Assembly (NCBI GenBank): GCA_021371965.1
Contig: JAJFVE010000198.1
Location: 1-5,022 of the forward strand
Reading direction: 5' to 3'
DNA: 5,022 nucleotides
Origin: Planctomycetaceae bacterium
GTDB lineage: Bacteria > Planctomycetota > Phycisphaerae > SM23-33
Part shown: one piece after another, positions 1 through 4,710 of the stretch
How the letters are laid out: every line of letters begins with the position of its first letter
Numbering within the stretch: the stretch's first letter is position 1
Translations under genes and position numbers: made by a program
The notes under the pieces: model-generated
The model's input: the letters and a program-made list of their open reading frames with translations, nothing else
What the model was told of the DNA's origin: nothing
The model's database searches: none

Positions 1-645
1 CCGGGAACCGTCATCACCGGCACGGTGCGCAGCCTCACGACGTTCGGCGCGTTCATCGAGATCGAGCCGGGCATCGACGGCATGCTGCATATTTCGGACA
101 TGAGCTGGACCAAGAAGATATCGCACCCCTCCGAGATGCTCAAGAAGGGCGACGAGGTGCAGTGCGTGGTGCTGGCCGTGGACGAAGAGAAGATGCGCGT
201 CTCGCTGGGCATCAAGCAGCTCACCGAGGATCCGTGGCTGCGGACGATCCCCGAGCATTACCTGCCCGGCCAGGTCGTCAAGGGCACCATCACCAAGCTG
301 ACCAACTTCGGCGCGTTCGTCGAGCTCGAGGACGACCTGGAAGGCCTGCTGCATATTTCCGAGCTGTCGGACCAGAAGGTCGATAGCCCCAAGGATATCG
401 TCAAGATCGGCGACGAGGTCGAGGTCAAGATCCTCAGCGTCGACGGCGAGGATCGCAAGATCCGCCTGAGCCTCAAGCGCGCCCAGTGGGGCGGCCAGGG
501 CGAAGAAGGCGGCACTCCGGCCGAACAGACCGGCGAACCAGTCCGCCGCCGCGGCGGCCTGGCCGGCGAAGGCGGCCTCTTGGGCGAAATCGGCGACAAC
601 ATTCTCAAGACCCACCGAGAGAAGGAAGCCGAAGAACAAGAGTAA
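1..645 (+). CDS. rpsA: 30S ribosomal protein S1, C-terminal part (5' end outside window)
   Basis: The reading frame is open from the first base, so the start lies upstream and 214 codons plus TAA are visible. The product binds mRNA on the small ribosomal subunit and helps initiate translation of structured messages. Two S1 (OB-fold) RNA-binding repeats are seen. The first covers visible residues 1-75, with FGAFIEI, GMLHISDMSW, HPSEMLKKGDEV and RVSLGIKQL. The second covers about 88-160, with TNFGAFVEL, EGLLHISELS and IRLSLKRAQW. The DMSW...HPSE...SLGIKQLTEDPW signature is typical of the central and later repeats of true S1 rather than of single-domain S1 proteins. A low-complexity tail rich in Gly, Glu and Arg (about 163-214) ends in EKEAEEQE. 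A strong intrinsic terminator follows 30 nt after the stop, so the transcript probably ends here. Family identity is secure; the number of upstream repeats cannot be seen. Confidence 0.95.
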   Translation, partial: PGTVITGTVRSLTTFGAFIEIEPGIDGMLHISDMSWTKKISHPSEMLKKGDEVQCVVLAVDEEKMRVSLGIKQLTEDPWLRTIPEHYLPGQVVKGTITKLTNFGAFVELEDDLEGLLHISELSDQKVDSPKDIVKIGDEVEVKILSVDGEDRKIRLSLKRAQWGGQGEEGGTPAEQTGEPVRRRGGLAGEGGLLGEIGDNILKTHREKEAEEQE

Positions 646-675
646 CCCCCAGCCCCAACGCAAAAGGCTGACATT

Positions 676-715
676 CAGCGGGAGCAGGAAGCCATTCCTG
701 CTCCCGCTGCTTTTT
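676..715 (+). terminator. Intrinsic terminator of rpsA
   Basis: A perfect 15-bp stem pairs 676-690 with 695-709, closing a 4-nt loop GCCA at 691-694. It is GC-rich (core GCGGGAGCAGG) and is followed, after one C, by five T residues at 711-715. It lies 30 nt after the rpsA stop codon, which fits a Rho-independent terminator for that transcript. Confidence 0.93.
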
Positions 716-735
716 GACCTTTCCGCGACCCAAGA

Positions 736-835
736 GAACACGAATGACACCAATAGAAATTCGAATGGAGCCTTGAAGAGAAAAATAATCAACGCTTCTC
801 TAATCTCATTCGTTTCATTCGTGACATTCGTGTCC
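736..835. repeat. Degenerate inverted repeat built of ACACGAATG-like nonamers
   Basis: The left arm starts at 736 with GAACACGAATGACACC and runs to about 770. The reverse complement of the right arm (about 803-835) reads as successive 9-nt units ACACGAATG, TCACGAATG, AAACGAATG. ACACGAATG at 738-746 matches exactly, in inverted orientation, 825-833. Similarity decays toward the centre, and the roughly 30-nt middle is A-rich. No ORF is supported. The arms could form a long imperfect hairpin. This is a short-period repeat in head-to-head arrangement, not a terminator, since no T tract follows. Confidence 0.6.
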
Positions 836-879
836 GCATTTTGGCCAAGTCGTTTATTCTGTGCGGGGGTTTGTTCAAT

Positions 880-915
880 TGGATATTGAATATCGCATGT
901 CGGATATCCTACTAT
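880..915 (+). promoter_or_regulatory. Candidate rhaA promoter with overlapping GATAT dyads
   Basis: An AT-rich patch 34-69 nt before rhaA contains TTGAAT (886-891) and, 18 nt later, TACTAT (910-915). Each matches four of six bases of the sigma-70 consensus. The dyad GATATT-G-AATATC (882-894) overlaps the -35-like box, and the palindrome GGATATCC (902-909) sits in the spacer against the -10-like box. Such dyads could be operator sites for a sugar-responsive regulator. This is inference from one sequence only; the GATAT words could instead be a decayed repeat. Confidence 0.3.
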
Positions 916-939
916 CCTCGCATTGGCTAACTCCAACCT

Positions 940-944
940 GAGGG
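940..944 (+). promoter_or_regulatory. Ribosome binding site of rhaA
   Basis: GAGGG lies 4 nt before the ATG at 949. The spacing is short but it is the only purine-rich match to the anti-Shine-Dalgarno sequence near the start, and it supports ATG 949. Confidence 0.55.
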
Positions 945-948
945 TCTC

Positions 949-2214
949 ATGGCTAAAGACAAGCTGATCGAACGGGCGTTTGCGGTGGCTAAGGATCGGT
1001 ACGCGGCGATGGGCGTAGATGTTGAAGCCGCCCTCGATACGCTGGCGACGATTCCTGTCAGCCTCCACTGCTGGCAGGGCGACGATGTCGGCGGGTTTGA
1101 GAACACCGGCGCGGCGCTCGATGGCGGGCTGGCGGCTACGGGCAACTATCCGGGCAAGGCCCGCACGCCCGAGCAGCTTCGCAGCGACCTCGAGCAGGCT
1201 ATGAGCCTGATCCCGGGCCCGACCCGGCTCAACCTGCACGCCCTCTACGCCGAGACCGGCGGCAAGAAGGTCGACCGCAACGCCCTGGCCCCCGAGCACT
1301 TCAAGGGCTGGATCGACTGGGCCAAGCGCCGCAAGATCGGCATGGACTTCAACCCGTCATTCTTCTCGCACCCCAAAGCGGCTGACGGTTTTACGCTGGC
1401 CCACCCCGACAAGGGCATCCGCCAGTTCTGGATCGAGCACGGGATCGCCTGCCGCCAGATCGGCGCTGCCGCCGGCAAGGCGCTGGGCCGCCCGTGCGTG
1501 ACGAACGTCTGGATCCCCGACGGGTACAAGGACATCCCGGTGGATCGACTGGCCCCGCGGCGGCGGCTGCGGGAGTCGCTGGACGCGGTGTTTGCCGAGG
1601 ACCTGGGCCCGCACAATCTCGACGCCGTCGAGAGCAAGCTGTTCGGCATCGGCAGCGAGTCGTACGTCGTGGGCTCGCACGAGTTCTACATGGGTTACGC
1701 TGCGGCCAAGGGCAAGCTGCTGTGCCTGGACAGCGGACACTTCCACCCCACCGAGACTATCGCCGACAAGCTCTCAGCGGTCCTGCAGTTCGTCCCGGGT
1801 GTGCTGCTGCACGTCAGCCGCGGCGTGCGATGGGACAGCGACCACGTCGTGATCGTCTCTGACGAGCTGACGGCCACCGCCCAGGAACTGGTGCGGGGCA
1901 ACTGGCTCGACCGCGTACACATCGGCCTGGACTATTTCGACGCCAGCATCAACCGCGTGGCCGCCTGGGCCATCGGCGCTCGCAGCATGTTCAAGGCCCT
2001 GCTGGCCGCCCTGCTCGAGCCCATCGCCGAGCTGCGCAAAGCCGAGAATGCCGGCGACTTCACCACCCGCCTGGCATTGCTGGAAGAGTCAAAGACCCTG
2101 CCGCTGGGGGCGGTCTGGGACTACTGGTGCGCCAGCCGAAACGTCCCGACCTGGCCCAACTGGATGAAGCAGGTCAAGAAGTACGAGAGCACGGTCCTGG
2201 CGAAGCGAAGATAG
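949..2214 (+). CDS. rhaA: L-rhamnose isomerase
   Basis: This cytosolic enzyme interconverts L-rhamnose and L-rhamnulose (EC 5.3.1.14), the first step of the phosphorylating rhamnose pathway. The 421-residue product is close to the 419 residues of the E. coli enzyme and appears intact. Visible signatures are [17 protein letters not shown] (35-51), [13 protein letters not shown] (65-77), [14 protein letters not shown] (131-144), [13 protein letters not shown] (183-195), [16 protein letters not shown] (236-251) and DSGHFHPTE (261-269). The metal and active-site set is complete: E228, D261, H264, H288, D296, D298 and D328. All seven sit exactly six positions before the corresponding E. coli residues (E234, D267, H270, H294, D302, D304, D334, recalled from the known structure). 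The fold is a xylose-isomerase-like TIM barrel. ATG 949 is supported by GAGGG upstream. No rhamnulokinase, aldolase, transporter or regulator is visible nearby, so here the gene stands alone. The stop codon abuts the inverted-repeat element that begins at 2215. Confidence 0.97.
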   Translation: MAKDKLIERAFAVAKDRYAAMGVDVEAALDTLATIPVSLHCWQGDDVGGFENTGAALDGGLAATGNYPGKARTPEQLRSDLEQAMSLIPGPTRLNLHALYAETGGKKVDRNALAPEHFKGWIDWAKRRKIGMDFNPSFFSHPKAADGFTLAHPDKGIRQFWIEHGIACRQIGAAAGKALGRPCVTNVWIPDGYKDIPVDRLAPRRRLRESLDAVFAEDLGPHNLDAVESKLFGIGSESYVVGSHEFYMGYAAAKGKLLCLDSGHFHPTETIADKLSAVLQFVPGVLLHVSRGVRWDSDHVVIVSDELTATAQELVRGNWLDRVHIGLDYFDASINRVAAWAIGARSMFKALLAALLEPIAELRKAENAGDFTTRLALLEESKTLPLGAVWDYWCASRNVPTWPNWMKQVKKYESTVLAKRR

Positions 2215-2347
2215 TTAGCCGCTGAGGTCGCTGAGGACGCTGAGGAAAGAGTGGGTAAAAACAAAACTTCCGGTCAGGCATTGCGGCCTGCCGGAAGTTG
2301 TTTTATCTCTATCCCCCCTCAGCGTCCTGGGCGACCTCAGCGGCTAA
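2215..2347. repeat. 133-bp nested inverted-repeat element with GCTGAGGNC nonamer arms
   Basis: A 31-nt left arm (2215-2245) and a 31-nt right arm (2317-2347) are inverted copies matching at 29 of 31 positions. Each arm begins TTAGCC and then runs as 9-nt units GCTGAGGTC, GCTGAGGAC, GCTGAGG (the right arm with a CC-for-TG difference in the middle unit). Between them lies an independent hairpin annotated as a terminator. The element starts directly after the rhaA stop and ends 8 nt before the stop of the convergent DedA gene, so it fills nearly the whole gap. No coding potential is supported. Confidence 0.85.
2257..2305. terminator. Bidirectional intrinsic terminator between convergent genes
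   Basis: A 14-bp stem pairs 2265-2279 with 2286-2299, with one bulged T at 2274 and the 6-nt loop ATTGCG. On the + strand it is followed by G-TTTT (2300-2304), serving rhaA. On the - strand the A-rich run 2257-2266 becomes a T tract (TTTTGTTTTT), serving the DedA gene. Position between two convergent stops fits a shared terminator. Confidence 0.82.
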
Positions 2348-2355
2348 TAAAAAGC

Positions 2356-3237
2356 CTACGACAGGTGCTTGATCGCCACGAACCCGCCGATCAGAAGCGC
2401 CGTGAACAGCAGCGCCAGCCAGTTGAAGTACTTGTCGATAAACGGCGTGATGCGCGGGCCGAACAGCCGCATCATCCCGGCCACCATGTAGACCCGCCCC
2501 GCGCGGCCGATGAATGAGGCGATGATAAACAGCATGAAGCTGATCTTGAACACCCCGGCTGTGATCGTGATGACCTTGTACGGGATTGGCGTGAAGGCGG
2601 CGATGAACACGATCCAGAAGTCGTACTGTTCGTAAAGCTTGCCCACGCGTGAGAAGGGGTTAACCGACACTTCCTTGACCTGCTCCCGTGCCAACCGGCC
2701 TTTGCCGCCGTCATAGGTCAGCGGGTACGCAGCCTCGACGCTGGTGACGCCTTTGACGGCCAGTGCAGAACGATCCAGATGGCCCTGAACCGATTGGCCG
2801 TCGACGAGGGCGATCTTGTCGGGTTCAAAGCCCGGCACGTGGCGCTCGAAGAAATTGCCGACCTGGACCCACAGGAACATCCCGATCCCAAAGCCCGCCA
2901 TGCCGCCGAGCAGGCTGCCCAGCGTGCAGATCGTCGCGTATCGCAGCCATCGCCGCGTGTTGCCCAGCACCAGCGGCATCAGCAGCACGTCCGGCGGAAT
3001 CGGGAAACAACTGCTCTCGACAAAGGCCATCACGAACAGCGCCACCGCGGCGGAGGGCTTGTACGCCCACGCCAGAGTCCAGTCGTACAGCCGCCGGTGC
3101 ACGTGCCACCACGGCACGTGGCGGTGATCGCCGATCTTCGCGCCGCAACGCTTGCAGAATTCCAGATCCTGGCCCGCCGGCTGTTTGCAGCGCGGGCAAT
3201 TTCGCTCAGTAGTGGATGTTTCAGTAATGGCAGTCAC
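2356..3237 (-). CDS. DedA/VTT-family membrane protein with N-terminal zinc ribbon
   Basis: The 293-residue product begins with a short zinc ribbon, C14-x2-C17 ... C28-x2-C31 (CPRC ... CKRC), absent from typical DedA proteins. After a basic linker comes a VTT (SNARE-associated) domain. It has a hydrophobic segment (about 62-90) holding the re-entrant motif FVESSCFPIPPD (72-83), a second segment (about 101-124), the matching FTPIPYK (215-221), GRAGR (244-248) and a last helix (about 272-289). DedA proteins of this YqaA-like branch are inner-membrane proteins, some implicated in lipid flipping and envelope homeostasis; the substrate here is unknown. Residues about 139-193 look like an insertion between the two halves, since relatives I recall are near 200 residues. 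The GTG start is the only in-frame choice that keeps the zinc ribbon: a stop lies 15 nt upstream and the next Met is residue 70. No good Shine-Dalgarno sequence precedes it. Confidence 0.88.
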   Translation of the reverse strand: MTAITETSTTERNCPRCKQPAGQDLEFCKRCGAKIGDHRHVPWWHVHRRLYDWTLAWAYKPSAAVALFVMAFVESSCFPIPPDVLLMPLVLGNTRRWLRYATICTLGSLLGGMAGFGIGMFLWVQVGNFFERHVPGFEPDKIALVDGQSVQGHLDRSALAVKGVTSVEAAYPLTYDGGKGRLAREQVKEVSVNPFSRVGKLYEQYDFWIVFIAAFTPIPYKVITITAGVFKISFMLFIIASFIGRAGRVYMVAGMMRLFGPRITPFIDKYFNWLALLFTALLIGGFVAIKHLS

Positions 3238-3267
3238 TCCAAGTAGCAGTCATTAGCTTATCGGCAC

Positions 3268-3438
3268 GAGTAGCCCGTAGCCAGTAGCCCGTAGGGGCGG
3301 TAGCCAGTAGCCGGTAGCCAGTGTACCGGCGTAGCCGAGCAGCGTGTTTCGTGGCTGCGATTAGGAACACTGCGTGAGGCTCTCCCCCCTGGCTACTGGC
3401 TACGGGCTACCGGCTACTCTCTCCCCCCGGCTACTCTC
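3268..3438. repeat. TAGCCNG heptamer repeats in inverted arrangement
   Basis: On the left, seven-nt units run in tandem: TAGCCCG, TAGCCAG and TAGCCCG (3271-3291), a 9-nt variant TAGGGGCGG, then TAGCCAG, TAGCCGG and TAGCCAG (3301-3321). On the right the complement CNGGCTA repeats four times (3389-3416). An exact 20-nt inverted match joins 3270-3289 and 3391-3410. A C-rich segment is duplicated almost exactly (3380-3397 and 3419-3435). The middle, about 3330-3388, contains only weak pairing. The repeat occupies most of the 247-nt gap between the divergent DedA and mnmA genes, where both promoters should be; I see no convincing -35/-10 pair for either gene. Confidence 0.85.
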
Positions 3439-3484
3439 GTCAGCGGCTAATAATCCCGCTCGCCAGGCGGTAGAATGGCAGGCG

Positions 3485-4552
3485 ATGAGCGACTCTCGCA
3501 ACAACGTGCTGCTGGCCATGAGCGGCGGGGTGGATTCTTCCGTCGCGGCCAAGCTGCTGCTCGACCAGGGCTACGCCGTCACCGGCGTGTTCATGTGCCT
3601 CGGTTCGGCCGGGCGCGGCGGCGAGGCCGTGCGCGGATGCTGCTCCCCCACCGACGCCGCCGATGCTCGCCGCGTAGCCGACGCGTTGGGCATCGATCTG
3701 TTCGTGCTGAACTTCGAGGACGTGTTCGCCCCCATCATCGACGACTTCCTGCATCAGTACGCCCTCGGCCGCACGCCCAACCCATGCATCCACTGCAACT
3801 CGCAGATCAAGTTCGGCCGCCTGCTTGAGCGGGCGGACCAGCTCGGCGTGGCGTTCGTGGCCACGGGGCACCACGCACGAATCGTGCACGCTGACGGGCG
3901 CGCCGCCATCGCGCGCGGGCGAGCCGGCGGCAAGGATCAGTCCTACGCGCTGTTCGCCGTGGCGCGGTCGGCTTTGCCACGAATGCTGCTGCCCATCGGC
4001 GAGATGGCCGACAAGGCGGGCGTACGCGCCATCGCGCGCGACCTGGGCCTGTCGATCCACGACAAGCCCGACAGCCAGGAAGTGTGCTTCGTCCCCGACG
4101 ATGACTTTGCCGCCCTGCTGCGCACCCGCCTGCCCGAAGCGATGCGCTCTGGCGATATAGTCGACGCCACCGGCAAGGTGCTCGGGCAGCACGACGGCTA
4201 TGCGCAGTTCACCATCGGCCAGCGTCGCGGCCTGCGCGTGGCCGCCTCGGTGCCGCTGTATGTCACCGCGATAGACCCAGCCACCGCGACGGTGACGCTG
4301 GGCCCGCGCGAGGCTTTGCTGGGAACGTGCCTGACGGCCTCGCGGGCGAACTGGCATCGCGACGTGCCGGCAGAGTTCGCCGCCATCGTGCAGATTCGCT
4401 ACAACCACCGAGGCGCGCCGGCCCGCGTGCGGTTGACGGGTGAGGACACATTCGAGGTGAATTTCGACCAAAGCGTCTCGGCCATCACGCCCGGCCAAGC
4501 CGCCGTAGTCTACGACGGCGACACCCTGCTGGGCGGAGGGTGGATCGATTGA
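3485..4552 (+). CDS. mnmA: tRNA-specific 2-thiouridylase MnmA
   Basis: MnmA adenylates U34 of tRNA-Lys, -Glu and -Gln and transfers sulfur to its C2, giving the s2U base needed for accurate decoding. The 355-residue product (E. coli about 368) is complete. The PP-loop SGGVDSS is at 13-19 and a Cys-rich GCCSPTDAADA at 51-61. The first catalytic Cys is C104 in NPCIHCNSQIKFG (99-111). ATGHHAR (127-132 region) and KDQSYAL (150-156) follow, and the second catalytic Cys is C201 in DSQEVCFVP (196-204). GQRRGL (245-250) and RANWH (287-291) mark the central and C-terminal barrel domains. Both catalytic Cys lie two positions after E. coli C102 and C199. The residue aligned with E. coli D99 is C101, a variant I recall in other phyla. 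ATG 3485 is chosen because the frame upstream to 3374 reads through repeat sequence and adds non-family residues. The AGG at 3480-3482 is close to the ATG, so the ribosome site is weak. Confidence 0.95.
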   Translation: MSDSRNNVLLAMSGGVDSSVAAKLLLDQGYAVTGVFMCLGSAGRGGEAVRGCCSPTDAADARRVADALGIDLFVLNFEDVFAPIIDDFLHQYALGRTPNPCIHCNSQIKFGRLLERADQLGVAFVATGHHARIVHADGRAAIARGRAGGKDQSYALFAVARSALPRMLLPIGEMADKAGVRAIARDLGLSIHDKPDSQEVCFVPDDDFAALLRTRLPEAMRSGDIVDATGKVLGQHDGYAQFTIGQRRGLRVAASVPLYVTAIDPATATVTLGPREALLGTCLTASRANWHRDVPAEFAAIVQIRYNHRGAPARVRLTGEDTFEVNFDQSVSAITPGQAAVVYDGDTLLGGGWID

Positions 4553-4565
4553 GCCGGCTGATTCT

Positions 4566-4628
4566 GTGTGGCATGGGCGTCTCGCCCATGCATCCCCGTG
4601 TGGCATGGGCGTCTCGCCCATGCATCCC
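4566..4628 (+). repeat. Two tandem copies of a 31-nt palindromic element
   Basis: Copies at 4566-4596 and 4598-4628 are identical over 31 nt, with a period of 32. Each contains a perfect hairpin: arm GCATGGGCG, 3-nt loop TCT, arm CGCCCATGC, preceded by TGTG and followed by ATCCC. The array starts 13 nt after the mnmA stop. There is no T tract, so it is not an ordinary intrinsic terminator, though two adjacent hairpins might stabilise the mnmA mRNA 3' end. Confidence 0.92.
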
Positions 4629-4698
4629 TGGAACTTCATGGGTCAGGGACACGCACACCGGGTGAATGACGAGTTTGTTTATGACGACCGACTCTGAC

Positions 4699-4705
4699 AA
4701 GGAGG
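4699..4705 (+). promoter_or_regulatory. Strong ribosome binding site that sets the start of the glycosyltransferase-like gene
   Basis: AAGGAGG ends 5 nt before GTG 4711. In-frame ATGs at 4666 and 4681 have no comparable site, so GTG 4711 is the better start even though upstream ATGs are open. Confidence 0.75.
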
Positions 4706-4710
4706 CAAAG

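Noticed and set aside
258..674. Minus-strand ORF opposite rpsA
   Set aside because: It is a Ser/Pro/Arg-rich shadow of the S1 domains and overlaps a clear ribosomal protein gene.
2251..2517. Plus-strand ORF running from the terminator element into the DedA gene
   Set aside because: It starts inside the hairpin region and continues antisense to DedA coding sequence, with no recognisable motif.
3221..3253. Ten-residue ORF overlapping the GTG start of the DedA gene on the minus strand
   Set aside because: ATG at 3253 to TGA at 3221 could be a coupled leader peptide, but there is no ribosome binding site or conservation evidence, and such short frames arise by chance.
3374..3484. Upstream extension of mnmA to ATG 3374
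   Set aside because: It is translated from the heptamer and C-rich repeats, resembles no MnmA N-terminus, and would add 37 residues before a normal family start at 3485.
4566..4628. Tandem 31-nt repeats as a CRISPR array
   Set aside because: There are only two units with one base between them, so there are no spacers, and no cas gene is in view.
3440..4639. Long minus-strand ORF opposite mnmA
   Set aside because: It is antisense to a gene with full MnmA motifs. Its length reflects GC-rich codon bias, and its first residues come from the palindromic repeats.
4666..4710. Alternative ATG starts at 4666 and 4681 for the glycosyltransferase-like gene
   Set aside because: Both are in frame, but neither has a Shine-Dalgarno sequence comparable to AAGGAGG before GTG 4711, and the family normally begins close to the first strand.
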